A stretch of 64,000 nucleotides of DNA, from contig CAJNYU010000030.1 of the NCBI GenBank assembly GCA_905331475.1, positions 124,001 to 188,000 of the forward strand, given 5' to 3'. The notes under the pieces were generated by a model. The model was not told the origin of the DNA and did not search any database. It saw only the letters and a list, made by a program, of their open reading frames with translations. Below are positions 1-13,100 of this stretch, in pieces. The DNA comes from Rotaria socialis (taxonomy: Eukaryota; Rotifera; Eurotatoria; Philodinida; Philodinidae). Numbering within the stretch: the stretch's first letter is position 1; the number at the start of each line of letters is the position of its first letter. The position numbers were made by a program, and so were the translations under genes.

Positions 1-2413
1 CTTCATCATCAATACGTCGATCACCGATAACGCGAAATAAAGTCATTAATGCTTCAGCTATCCATGCGGTAGCATTTACTTCAGAAAAAATACGAATTAA
101 AATAATCATCTAAAATCCATAATTATTATCCTATTATTCAAAAACAAAGTATATATATATATAGCCAGTAATTACTTGAAAAGCTGCATTACAGCGAACA
201 GCAATATTCTTTGATATTAATAATCGTCGAAAATATTCATGTTGTAAAGTCATATTTTCTGCACAATAGTTGTAATAATTAACATCACTACAAACAAAAG
301 TAACCAATCTGAAGGAAAGCAAAAAAATTCATGTTGTTTAGTTTTTAGTCAATGTTTTTCTGTACCCAAGGCCAGCTTCAGTTTTAACGTCGTCATCCGA
401 CGAATTAAATAAAAGTGAAATACGTTTAAACAATTGTTGTATAACTGATTTTGTTAATATTTCTTTATTTTCTTTATGATCTTTAAAGAAGAAGAAGAAA
501 AGAAAACAAGGATTTCATCAATGCAACCTATTGAAGATTTTAAACATACCGAAAATTGTACAAGCAATTGTTGCTATTGCTTTAGCTTGAAGTAGTTTAT
601 CTTTATTTGTTCGACGAATTAATATTAAGATTTGATTAAATCCATTAGCTTTTTGAAATATCGTTTGATTTATTCGACACGGCCGATATGTAGGCAAAAG
701 ACATAGTTGTTGAATACAAATTAAACATTTAAGCAGTAATTTACGCTCATAATCAATAGATAATATACGAACAATCGATGGTATACAATGTCGTCGTCCA
801 AATTTTAATGGAATATTTCCCTTTTCTGTTGGTACCTGTCGAAGAAGTTCACTGATAGCATCAAGAACAATATACAATTGATCAGTCATTTTTACATTTA
901 ATACTTCTATCAAAGTAGATACTCCGATCGCATCTTAAAGAGAAAAACAAAATTTCTATTTTTTCAATCAAATGATCTTACGAGCCATCGATTGTCGTCG
1001 ATTCGATTCTTCTCCTGTCAATGACCAAAGTGTAGATATGATAGACACACGTAGTTTCGGTAATGTTGCTTTAGTTAATAATGTAAGAAGTTGTTCAGCA
1101 CCACCTTGTTGTAAAATAGTGTATTGCGAAACAGTGTTATGCATAATGATCATCTAAACACGAGATTTAAAAAAGTGCATGTGTTTCTCTTATTTTCGTA
1201 ATTTCGAAAAGAATAATTTTACTTGAAGTGTATCAACACTTGAACGTTGCACATCTTTATATGTTGAATTAAGTGCACTTAATAAATGTGCAATCAATAA
1301 ATTATTATCAGCACATATTTGTTGTTGTTGTTCGTTATCCGCACATAAATCACGTATGAAATGAAGTATTGATATTGTTAAATCACGATCGAATCGTTCA
1401 AGTAAATCAATAGCTTGATCGAGAATTGTTCGTTTGGTTGCTGATGAATATTGTATAATTTCTTGAAATTCTTTTTTACAACGAGCGATTTTACCAAGAA
1501 TATCAAAATAGAGACATACTTGATTTTTTGGAATATTCATCGTGTCCGTATCTAATAGAGTTTGTAAATCACCCAGAAGATTTTGATTGATCAATGCTTG
1601 AATACAATGGATATTGTCACATAAATGACATACTATATAAGAAAAAATAAGTACAATAGCTTCATTTGTTTTTCGCATTTTTACAAGTGCTCGTGCGCCA
1701 TCTTCATTTTGACTGAATATCGCTCGGATATTCGGATCAACATACATAAGATTATAAAAAATAATTAAACAACTCGCTAATAATGAATCGTTTGCAAGAT
1801 TATTATTATTATTGTTATTGTTATTATTGACGTGTTGTATAAGTACTTGTATAGTTTTTTCAGTAACATGTAAATTAGAGATAAATGGCCATACAAAACT
1901 GACGTTCTGGGAGGATGTCAATTGTTCAAGTAAATGACCGGCAGCTGCTGACTCATCGATAACTTTAGATGTAAAGATAGTCATCAATGTATTCCATAAA
2001 TCAAGTTCATTTGCATATGATGCTGTGGCAAAGTACAGAAATAAATCAATATTTTGTTTGAAAATAGCTATTGCAGCCATAGAACGGTTGTCACCATCAC
2101 GACAGGTCACCTTAGCTCCATGACTTATTAGACATTCAATCGTACGAGGTGCATTACCAACAGTTGCAGCCAATATGGGTGTTAAACGAAAATAATCATA
2201 TGTTATTGCTTCAATCATTTCTTGGATACGTGTTCGATGAAGAAGACTGAGATGTTCATTATCGTCGTCGCTTTTATTATCTTCATTTTCATAAATTTTA
2301 GAGTTACTTCTCGAGCCCAAACTAGTTAAAATTCGTTCTACAACATTGTCATAATTGCGAAAAGCAGCTTCATGAATAGGTAGACGACCTTCACTATTAT
2401 ATTCATTCTCCAT
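1..2413 (-). CDS. Ankyrin + armadillo repeat protein (ANKAR-like 1), 3' end beyond window
   Basis: Six coding exons on the minus strand: 2413-1223, 1153-982, 933-550, 480-366, 308-176 and 109-1, the last running off the window. The N-terminus has an ankyrin-like stretch (GRLPIHEAAF, then LTPILAATVGNAPRTIECLI). A long series of armadillo-like helices follows, aligning end to end with the neighbouring plus-strand gene at 3407 (for example NIAVRCNAAFQ against DHMRCAAAFQ). The family is a cytoplasmic scaffold of unknown biochemical role. The chosen ATG lies two bases after an acceptor-like TAG, so a 5' exon further upstream is possible; the paralogue has about 25 more residues there. A poly-Asn run sits near residue 200. 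The ankyrin+armadillo layout is seen directly; the orthology to ANKAR is inferred. Confidence 0.8.
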
Positions 2414-2416
2414 AGC

Positions 2417-3406
2417 TACATTTAAAAACAGAGAGAAAACAAAATTATAAACATCCGTTATAATCTATATTTTTCAGAAATTTATATTGATTCTTCTTTT
2501 CTATTCATTTATTATTTCCGTCTACATCAAGTAGGAAAAGAAAATTGTAGAATAGTAGTAAAATCGTTGCCCGCCCCCTCTTCTGTGCCCATAGGTGTTT
2601 TGACGATTTTACAAAATTTTATTTTTCGCAAATAGAAAATCATTGAATTAACCAGAGATAGATTGGTTTAATAAAAATTTGAACTCTCTCTAGATACGTT
2701 ACAGGCACCTGTGCAGTCGCGATTCTTTTTTAGAAGTTTGTTTTAAAAATAAAGTTATACTTACAAACAAGACTTAACAACACGGTCTATGAAAAAGGAA
2801 AAAAATATATGTTTGTCGTCTTCTGATTATTTTTTCTCTGTTACTCAAGACAGAATTCGCTATCGAAATTAAAATAATATTTTCGAGTACTGTTCTGTTC
2901 TTGTTGAAATATTTTTTATTTATTCGCATCGATGTAGCATTCTTGTATTGCGAAGAATCTATCGAATATGTTCTTAACACATTTTTCGTTTCATCTAAAT
3001 GAAAAATACAATCAACTATCTAAAAACGGCTTCTGTCCAAAAGAAAAAAATTATTTTTTTTCATTCGATAAAAATCATAATGGTTAAATAGAAAGAGTAA
3101 AAACTTTTTTTTTTATTTGCTGATGTCATAGTAGGTGATATATAGACATTCTGTCAAATAAATGAAATTATAATCGTGTTCGTTAGTTTCTTTTTTCTTT
3201 TCCGTTTTATTTTTAACTACTTGAGCGAACACAACGTTTCGTTTCTTCAACAACAATAACAATAGCAACAATACGAAAAGTGAAATCCATTAGCGGGTTG
3301 TAAGAATTTACGTAGAGAAACATGCAAAGGAAATAAAAAATAAATTTAAAATGCTTCGATCAAACGTTGTTTTGAACAAGTAAGAAGTGTGAGCAAACTC
3401 GAAGCA
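2417..3406. other. Divergent intergenic region between the two ANKAR-like genes
   Basis: About 1 kb separates the start of the minus-strand gene from the start of the plus-strand gene, so it probably holds both promoters. It is A+T-rich with poly-T and poly-A runs. I see no conserved element and no coding exon; the short open frame at 2774-2980 has no recognisable content. Confidence 0.5.
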
Positions 3407-6400
3407 ATGCCAAAATTAAATAGGTTAGCTTTGTTTTATTGAGAATTATCAATAGAGTTCTATTTTTTTTTCTTTTGGCCTATAAATAATAGTGGAGCAG
3501 CATCAGGAGCTTCACGTGCTGATAAAAAAAATGAAGATCCTCTTGATGCTTTATTAGTCTATGATGATAATGGATATTTGCCAATACATCGAGCAGCTTT
3601 TCATGGGCATGAAGCAACGATAAGAAATATATTAGACGATGCATTACAACGAGCTGATCTTCAACAACAGCTTGAAGCTCGAACTGAAAAAAACGAACTT
3701 ACACCATTACTACTAGCAGTTGCTGTTGGACGATTGGAAATTGTTGCATGTCTACTTAAATATCGAGTTGATGTAAATGCAGTGGATGCAAATGGAAACG
3801 GTAAATAAATATACAACCGATCGAGATACTAGTTTGCCTCACGAGAAAAAGAACTTTTTGATTCTTTACTTTTAAAATTGATTTGAATTGAACACTGGTT
3901 TTGATAGAAGATGAATATTGATAATAAATTATTATCAATAATACTCCTATGTTAATCCATTAAAAAGAATCATCATTCATATTTTTGCTTTGCTAAAATG
4001 AAAATTGTTTGAAAATATTCGAACATCAAGTCATTTCTTCTTGAAAGAAATCGACTTTTTCACCTAGAACTAATTAATTTAATTTAGAAAGTTTTACACA
4101 AAAAAAAAACAATGATTATTTGTTTCGATTGGTCAGTTTTGACAAAACACTAAGATTTTTCAAAGATATTAAAATATTTTTAGCATATTGTTTTGAATAA
4201 AAATTCATCCTTGCAAAACGATCATTAAAAACAAAAGTTTATTGTTTAATAAAACGGCGTTGAAGTTTATTATTTTCGAACGGAGAAAGAAAGAAAACTT
4301 TTCATTATTGACATTTCATAAATATTGATTGACAAAATCAAGTAGCTATTCTTTTCTTTCTTGATTAGGTATCGCTGCCATAGCTGCTCTATCGCAAAAT
4401 GAACGTACGCTTCGCTATATTATTGATTTACCTTTTCCAAATGATTCATATAATGTTTGGAAGCCTTTATTTAAATTATTTGCTTCGTTGAGTGACGACG
4501 AAAGTATAGTATGTGGTCGCGCCCTTGAGCTAATAACTCGTCGAGAACCGAATAGTCATCGGCACTGTCCATATTGGCCAACTATGGTTGAAAATGGCCT
4601 TGTGCCAACATTAATTCATGTATTTACTGAATCGAAAAATGATGATGTACTCGTAAGCGCATATCTTTTACTATTGAATTGTGCTGTAGAATATCCAGCT
4701 GTTAAAAATGAATTAATATCGATTAAAACTGCATTTAGTTCAATGTTAAAACATACATGTTCGGCCAACAGTCAAATTGTTACGTTACTAGGTCGTGTAC
4801 TAGCATGTCTAAGTGAAAATAAGTCGTTAATCGTGCCAATGGTTGATCAAGGTCTCCTCGAAGCATTAATGATACTTGTTAATAAAGAACGTTCACCGCA
4901 GATCATTGCTTCCTATTTTGATTGTTTAGCTAATATTGTTTCATATTCACCTGAATATCAATTGAAATTGGCTAATTCTCAAGAATTTCTTTCATTATTG
5001 ATAAATCATTATTTGGAAGAATTTGATTTACGTTTATCATTGTCTGCTGTGCGTTTTATACGTGAGTTAGTACTTAAAAATGAGCAAATACAAAATGTAC
5101 TTGCCAAAACTGGTGCCTGTGAACATTTGCTGAGTGCCCTATCAGCATCATCGAAAGATTTACAACAAGTTGCGATTGAAGCCATACAAGCATTGAGCGA
5201 TAAAAATGTTCTTGTGCAACGTCTTATGCTGCGTGAAAATGCTCTTGAACAATTATTAAGTTTATTAGAAAAAACAAATCTATCAAGTTTACAAATAGCG
5301 ATTGTTTGCACATTGTGGACGCTATGTGGAAATAGTTCATTACGTAAACGTGAAGTTGCAACGCGTATCGGTGTAAAAAAATTAATTGGCTTTTTTAGTA
5401 TTAAATCTGATGAGCATCTATTGGCTATTACTGATGCACTTGGAGAATTAGCGAAACGAACAGCAAGTATAAAAATGAATATACAAGAAGAAATAAACCG
5501 TGCACAAGGAATACCATATTTGATAAGATTATTGAAATCCGATAATGAAACACTTGTTTTAAGTGTTTTAAAAACATTACAATTACTTGCATGTGCACCT
5601 GGTTATGTTTCAAATCGGCGGAATCAAGAGACTATTGCTAAATTCGACGGTGTTACAATCATGGTAGCATTAATGTTTCATGCTAAAAGTGAAATCGTTC
5701 AAGTGGAAGCTGCACAAGCTTTAGCTTGCGTTGGATTAAGTAAGGATATAAGATTAATATATGTAGTAAAAAACAAAATAATTTTCTTGTTATCGTTTAG
5801 TAAATCCTCAATGTGCCTTGATCATTGAAAATACATTAGAATTTTCCTATGATCACCTTTTTAGTTTAAGGGACTCGGAAAATCCAATGGTACAATTAAA
5901 AGCTACGAACGCATTAGCTACATTTGTCTACAACAATCCACGTGTACAATTACATATTGGCCAACATCATCAACTTCCATTTGGTTATTTTGAAAGTTTT
6001 CTTCAAACTAATAATGATCATATGCGATGTGCAGCAGCATTTCAAGTATACTACGATTTCGTATAATTCTGTTTTTTCCTATTATATAACGATTTTCAAA
6101 ATTATTTAGCTTGTTGTTTTGTCTGGTTTAATTCGTGAACGAACACAATCTGATAATACGGCTATTGGTTGTGGAATTCTTATTGATATTCTTCGAAAAA
6201 CTCAATTGGAAGAAGCAAAATCAGAAGCTGCTGAATGTTTAGCTCGACTTGCACACTTGAAATCAGGTAAACAATGCAAAGGTGACATTTTGCTTTCATA
6301 CTAGTTATCTTTCAGCATTATTGTCTATATATACATATATAAATCTAAGCATGTTCATGTAATTACAAAAAAAATATATATATACATATGTATAAATATT

Positions 6401-7418
6401 TGATTTATAGCTTCGAAACTACATAAGGCTACAGGTAACATTATTCCAAAATTTATATCCTCTTCTCCTTATCTTCTTCATTGCACTTAATACTATCTTT
6501 AATGCATTTGCATCCCGAAAAGCTTCTTACCATAGCCTCGACTTTATATATTCTCATGTTTACACACTAGTTGCATGCATATTGTCTTTCAATTGATGAT
6601 TCTTTCAGGTGTGCCACAAGCATTAATTTCAGTGAATGCAATCGATTATTTATGTGATTTATTTTCATCATCACATGACACAACAATTGGTATTGCTTCA
6701 GTGGCACTTGGATTTTTATCATATGTTCCTGAAGGACAACGAAAATTATTACACAGGTATTGAAAGAAAAAAATTCTATTGTTTGTTTTTAAGTTTTGTT
6801 TTCTTCTATAAAGATGCCGTGGCGAACCTGATATAATGGCTTTTCTCCAAGTGTATAATTGTCTACCTGGCAAGCAGCCTCGTATATCAAAGCATCTGCT
6901 CGAAGATTGGAATCGATATAATGTTCTCAAATTACCGAAATTACGGTCAGCGTACAGCACTTCTACTACAGTGGCATTCACAGAATCCGTCGTTAGTCGC
7001 ACCCAATTACTGCTCAGGGCACAATCTCGTGCTGCTCGCCACGATGGCTTTTGAGAGCGCGAGAGCATGTGTTTACGTTTGTGTTTGTGTTTGTGTTTGT
7101 GTGTGTGTTCATGCTCCTGAAGCTTTTCACTACTCGGCATTTGCATACATATTTTTACTTTATTTGCTTTTTATTTTTATTCTCTTCTCCTATTTTTTAA
7201 AATGACATTGAAATTGATTTTATTGAAATTTTGTTTTTATTTATTTGTTTTCATTTTTCTATTTTAGATCCCGAGGGTCAAATATTCGATATTTTAAAGT
7301 TCTCTCAAACAATATCGAACGATTACGAGCAGCACCACCATCAACTCTTGACATACAACCGACAACATCAACAGCAATCAAATTCTACTTACCACCTATT
7401 CGACAAAAAATAAAATAG
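3407..7418 (+). CDS. Ankyrin + armadillo repeat protein (ANKAR-like 2)
   Basis: Exons 3407-3423, 3493-3800, 4369-5739, 5801-6045, 6110-6266, 6609-6756 and a last exon from 6814. All joins have GT-AG ends and keep frame. The protein starts MPKLNSGAAS, has an ankyrin segment (NGYLPIHRAAFHGHEATI, then LTPLLLAVAVGRLEIVACLL) at about residues 35-105, and then roughly a dozen armadillo-type helical repeats to about residue 770. Two C-termini are possible. Reading exon 7 to the TGA at 7052-7054 gives 828 aa. Splicing from a weak donor at 6946 to an exon 7268-7418 gives 842 aa. Both totals are in frame, and an AATAAA follows at 7513. The role is probably that of a protein-interaction scaffold; no enzymatic residues are seen. 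It is the head-to-head paralogue of the gene at 1-2413. Confidence 0.82.
7071..7110. repeat. (GTTTGT)n/(GT)n microsatellite
   Basis: A run of GTTTGT units passing into GT repeats directly after the first stop codon of the ANKAR-like 2 terminal exon. It lies in the 3' UTR if transcription ends near 7513, or in the last intron under the alternative splice. Confidence 0.8.
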
Positions 7419-7512
7419 ACTTGTTGAAAAGATTTTTATTTGTATGTTATTGAGAAAAAAGACTGAAAACTATTTAAAAACAAAATACTTAATTATATAT
7501 ATATATATATAG

Positions 7513-7518
7513 AATAAA
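7513..7518 (+). other. Candidate poly(A) signal of ANKAR-like 2
   Basis: An AATAAA hexamer lies shortly after both possible stop codons of the gene. It is supported by position only. Confidence 0.35.
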
Positions 7519-8424
7519 CGGTGTCGCGCGCTCATATTTAAATAATAATGATTCTTTCCTTAAAGCACTTATATAATCAAAATGAAACTAAGCAAGGGTG
7601 TCTCCAAACTGATAAAAAAAAATATATATATAAACTTTGACTTCCATAGACTCAATTATGAAAACTAAAAATAACACTTTCTTTTCATAATGAACGTTCA
7701 CTAGATAAGACGTATTCATCCTGCGAAGTGAAAAGCAATTAGAAAATGTTATTAGAGCATTGTAAGAATCAATATCATTAAGGAAATAGGAGCACTTTCT
7801 CGAGTATAATATTAATAAAGTACGACTTGTGTTGTCGTGATGGAAAAATTAAAAAAACGAACGATTTGGAAAAATATGATATGGCATAAAAATTTATGAG
7901 AACGAAAACGGAAATAAAATCCTTAAAATAGAAATACGTTTTCCATGCACATCACAATAATGTATAGCAGTAGATTTGATTCAATATATTTTCTATAAAA
8001 AAGATACGCTTATTACATCAACAACTGCTCTTAGAATGTCATATCACGATACATCTTTCATATTTGTCTTCGAATGACTGACATCAATTAGTTCACAAGG
8101 TCATTTTTGACAAAAAAGAAAAAACAAAAATTTAATTAACTCAACAACCTTACATGCTAATCATTTCAATTCGAATATAGGCAGAGGAAGAATATATAAT
8201 TTAGCATCGAAATTGCCATTTGGAATTCTCGATGGCTATTAGAAGTCTATTATTGAGCAATAATATATTAGTATAAAATTTTCTCTATGTTGACAATCTT
8301 TTCTTTAATAAAACTCAACGTAATTTGCTTTTGATAAATTTTCTTTTGCCAAAAATTTAAATTGTTAGTAAACAAAAAGAAAAAACACGTTTCAAATTAA
8401 CAATCAACAGAATAGTACATAAAT

Positions 8425-8467
<43 letters not shown>

Positions 8468-8712
8468 TGCATAGATAGATTTTTCAGTAAAAGTTATCCT
8501 AAGTAACCAGAAAACAAGAAGAAGGAAGAAAAAAAAAGAATATATAAAGATAAATTTGAATTAAAATAGAATAGAAAACGTTGAAATGAACTTTCTTTTT
8601 AATGATGATGACCTATCAGCATGTAAAAGATTTATGACTTATAGGCTTATTTGGACGATTGATGAGAAAAATTTACTGCTGATAGATTATTTTCATTAAA
8701 TTTTTTCAGTAA
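7519..8712. other. Intergenic region between convergent genes
   Basis: Contains the 3' flanks of ANKAR-like 2 (plus) and the GPCR (minus). It is A+T-rich, with a long TA dinucleotide tract at about 8427-8463. No further coding segment is seen. Confidence 0.5.
8427..8463. repeat. (TA)n microsatellite
   Basis: An uninterrupted AT/TA alternation of about 36 bases in intergenic DNA. Shorter TA tracts recur across the window, for example near 12017, 13700, 31910, 41960, 55720 and 58540. Confidence 0.9.
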
Positions 8713-10181
8713 TTATTTTTGTAGAGTTCTATATGAGTTCTCATTATTAAAAGAAGTCGTTGGTTCAAGTAAAGGAGAAATAGTCAGTTGAGTTTTCACT
8801 GCCATCGTCGTTGCAAGTAGTCCTGTTCCACCCGCTCCAGCATTGTTGCCGACAGCAGCGGTAGCAACAGCAACTGCATTTTCTCCATCGTTTCGACAGC
8901 ATTCTGGAAAGAATTTTGAACAAGCTGGTAAAAATTTCGAACACCCCGGTAATGATAGAATCATCACACGTAGTTCTTGTCGAAAAACGTCAGCTGTTAA
9001 AAAATAGAGCAGAAAATTTGCAGCCGTATTTGCATAATAAATGAGTGAAAACATAATCCATAAGGATTGCGAATTAGGACCATGTAAATTATTAAATAGA
9101 TGTCCAAATGCCATAAATGTAGATGCTGGTGCGGTTAATAAAATAAACACGCATGAGACAGATAAAAGCATAATTGTCATATTACGCTGCTTAGCCTTTT
9201 TACGTTGATTCTTTTGATTGATACGTTGTTGAATACGACGGGCCGATGCAATCACTTTAAGTATCAATGAATTAAGTATTAACATTATTACAAACGGACA
9301 TAATGTAAAGAAAAACCATTGAAGATAGCCAAGCATATTTGAACGAAACCAGAAATAATTTGGATATTCATTTGATACATTGCATATAGATCTAAAGTTT
9401 ATTGTATGATTGACTAAATTTGTCGTCGAGTTTTCAGGTACTAATTTAAGTTCATAGAAAATACCCCAATGTAATTGAATAATAACGGAAAATAAACAGA
9501 TTAGACCAATAAGCATGTACGCATTTTTGACAGTGCAATGCCTTTTTGAATAATGATGTTTAGCTATGGCAAGATAACGTTGAACACTGACAGCGACAAG
9601 TAATGTTGGAGATAAGTTAATAAAATAGTAAGTGAAAAATATATGGACTTTACAAGATAGATTGCTATATAAACGCATATTTTGATGAGGATCCAATCGA
9701 ACAAGATAGAAATTTAATACGCTAAAGAAAACATTACCTAAAACATTAGAACTATTAAAATCATATGTAGAAAAAACTAAAGTATTGACTAACCTAGATC
9801 AGATAATGCTAATGCGATGAGATAAATTGATGTAACTTGAGCTCGTAATTTTTTTCGACTAAGTGTTAAAGCGGATAGAGTATTGCCAATGCCACCGATG
9901 ACTATTAACAAACCGCCAACGATTCGAACAAGCCATTTCAGGACAAAAGCACGATTTTGATTGGAGAGTTTACCTGCAACTGATGTTGCTGTTGCGGTTA
10001 AAATAGAGATTGTGGACGAGGAAAAATTTGATGACGAGGACGTCATTTGATAGCCAAATTTTGCTTCAATCATAGTGAAATTACTATCGAAGAAGAGTGG
10101 CTCGAGCCAGAGCACATCTTCCTTGAACATAGACATGATGAACAACAAAACAAAACGGACGGCAAGTATACTGATAAGCAT
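8713..10181 (-). CDS. Rhodopsin-class GPCR, neuropeptide-receptor-like
   Basis: Two exons, 10181-9794 and 9737-8713, with a 56-nt GT-AG intron after the TM2 motif ALALSDLG; 470 aa. The extracellular N-terminus of about 85 residues carries NFT and NFS glycosylation sequons. TM1 has GGIGNTLSALTL, TM2 SIYLIALALSDLG, and TM3 begins at the conserved Cys of LSCKVHIFF. The DRY position reads QRYLAI. The third loop is basic (RRIQQRINQKNQRKKAKQR). TM6 reads VFILLTAP, and TM7 ends ANTAANFLLYFLTADVFRQE, close to FMRFamide/peptide-type receptors. The C-tail is Cys-rich, then Ala/Gly-rich. It would signal through a G protein at the plasma membrane; the ligand is unknown. Start: the ATG at 10179-10181 is the most 5' in frame, and a 5' UTR intron may precede it. 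Confidence 0.88.
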
Positions 10182-13100
10182 AGAAGCCGAAAGTTGAAAG
10201 CGGCTTGTAGTCTTGCCGTGTAACCTAAACGAAGAAGGGGAGTCAATAAGTACGATTAAGATTTATATTTGATCGTTTCTATAAAAGAAGCAAAGAACTT
10301 TATTTCTATTTCGAGAATAGAAAAGAATATGGCTACTATAAATTTAAGTACATAAACCTTCCTAGTTATGTGCTTCATAATACTATCGGCGCTCTCTAAA
10401 CGCAGCAGACGAGTGGCTTTTTTTCAAAAGCAATAATAATAGAAACTACTTTCTTCCTCATTCTTTCGCTTTCTCTCTCTCTCTATATATATATATTTAT
10501 ATCGCTATATCACAAAATTCATCGAGTTTACACCATGTTACTCATTAAATTTTTTGAATGTTTACATGGATAAGGTGTAGTAGAAAGTCTCGGAAATGAG
10601 AAAAGATGCGTGTGACATTTGTGAGCATTTCTTTCTGACATAATCTTCTTTCTATTACCTTTTTCTATTCTTAAATCAATGTTGACAAGCAAGCAACTGA
10701 AAAGCTACAGCAACAAAAACAATAATAATAACAGTCATGATACATAAAGCAAAATGCTCTGGCGCCGGTGTAAATCAACTAGAGAATCCAGATTTCTTCT
10801 TTATTTTCTTGGATAATATCAATCAATCAACATTTTGATTATCGCAAGAATAGATATACATTATAAATAAAACAGATAACTAGCGCGATAATATCTTTTT
10901 TAGGGAGACAAGAAAAACAAAGCGATTCATCTAATACCTGACATTGCATGTCTATAGCATTCTCTTTTTTCTTTTTTTGCTTGTTTCTTTCCTTATAATA
11001 TTTATTCCTGATTTAATTAAAACTACCTTGTGCAAATAGAATCAATTCTCTATGATCATTCGTACGAGAAGAAACATATTCATCTAAGAAATAAGTAATA
11101 ACAAAAATAAAAGAATCTACCGATGAAAGCATTTTCTTCTTCTTCTTCTTCTTTTTTCATCATCCTAATCATTATTTCTCACTTATCGAATAAAAGAAAT
11201 AAATCTAAATGATGAGAGATATGAAGTTCGCTCAATTCTTTCTTGTCTTCATGTTCCTATCAAGTCCCTTCTGGTTTGATTAGTGTTACATCAATTCTCA
11301 GAACGGAAATAGTTAGGAATTCTCCTACGCTCATCAAAAACTACTATTTCAAGTCTATAAAAATTTAGTAAGAGGAAAAAAAGAAGTCTATTAAACAAAA
11401 CAGAAAAGTGTATTTACATAGGAATTAGATTTTCTGTATCTGCAAATCTTATTAGTTCTTCAATGAGACGCACACATATATATATATATATATGAACCTG
11501 AGATTATAGTGCCAAAAAGATCTAAAGAGAAAGAGAGTATAAAAATAGAGACAAACGTTGTTTTTACTTGTTCTTGCCAGACTGTATACTCAATATGTAC
11601 GTAAGAATGTTACGAAGAACTTATAGCAAGAGCTAGCTGTAGAACCATTGAATGCACTTGACACAACTCTCAAGAAGCAAATTAATGTTGCTTTGTTTGC
11701 TCGTTAGAAAGATTCAGTAAGAATTGTGTTTCTCATTTAATAATTGACGATACTTACACAATCGTTCTTTTCTTATTTGTTAAAAACCCATGTCGACAAG
11801 ATAATCCTGATAAGTTATTATGTTACACTTTCATTTATATTTAAATTATTTGCAGAAAGATAAAGATCGAAGTCATTCCAATAATAATTATGAAAAGTAA
11901 TGATGAGAATCAAAACGGAAAAAAACTTCAGGACTTGACTTTTTTTCTTCTCTCTTCTTATTGTACTTTTTCATTCTTTCGTTTTTTCTTGACTAGTGTT
12001 GACTAATAATTTCAGCATATATATATATATATATATATATATAGATGTGTGTGTGCATCTTATGAAAAAAAATGAACGACTAACGGCACAACTGTTCTAG
12101 CGGAGACTTCCCATAGGAATTAGTGTGTTATATGTCCTGTTGTGTTTTTTTGTATTCTAGAGCGTTAACGAGAAAGAAAATGAAGAACAAAGAAAGGAAA
12201 AAGGAGTACTATGAATAGACCACAAACGACACAGAGAGGTGCTCAAAAAATAAAAATCATTGAATTTTACAAGTGCTATTAACCAACAATTATAAGTCTC
12301 ATTAAATAAAACAACGTGAATTTATTACCGAACGTTTGAGATCAACCATTTGTATAATACGCTCCTTACTTGATAATATATATATATATATATATATTTG
12401 TTATCGATACATTTATATATGATGCGTATGTACCTTCTGGGAATCGAACATGAATTGATCTGCGAAGATATACATGAGATGAATTGCTCGGAGACAATTA
12501 GTTTTTTATACGAGTTACTTTTTGTGATAAGCACATGAAAATCAACATGCATTGACTGATAGCAATCTATGATTTCTACAACATGAAACATTTCTCTGTT
12601 TATAATTAAAGACGATTCTATCGCTTGGGATTGAATATACTTCTAAAAAATTCATTGCTCAAAAGCAAATCTATATACTTTTAGTCTTTCAGTTGATTGC
12701 CTTATGTTCTCATTATTTCAATAACAAATAAATATAATTCTTATTTTTTTTCTACCTTGTTCGCCTATATTCCATCTGTATAGCAGACACTCCTTATAAA
12801 TTCACCGATTACATGCAAGAAGATGAAAGAAGTTGATTAAAAATTAAAGCAAAAAGAAAGCATGTAATTAAAAGAAGAAGAAAAATACAAATTGGGTCAA
12901 AATACAGATCCTCTTCAAATAGAATAAAAACAAAAGATTAGGATAATCGCGAGAGAGCAGTAAGACAAACCATTTGATATTTCGTACTCATTTTCTTTGT
13001 AATTAACTAGACAAAGAACTTTTGTTGAATAGATTTATGCACCGCTATAACGCTTTTATTGATGACATGAAAATGTATAGTTCTGTGAGAGGAATTTTGA

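Noticed and set aside
5009..5311. Minus-strand 100-residue frame
   Set aside because: Antisense of the long armadillo exon; no motif.
6646..7146. 166-residue minus-strand frame over the ANKAR-like 2 exons
   Set aside because: It is the antisense shadow of exons 6-7 plus the GT microsatellite.
12325..12591. 88-residue minus-strand frame with a poly-Tyr/Ile run
   Set aside because: It is produced by a TA microsatellite; no homologous look.
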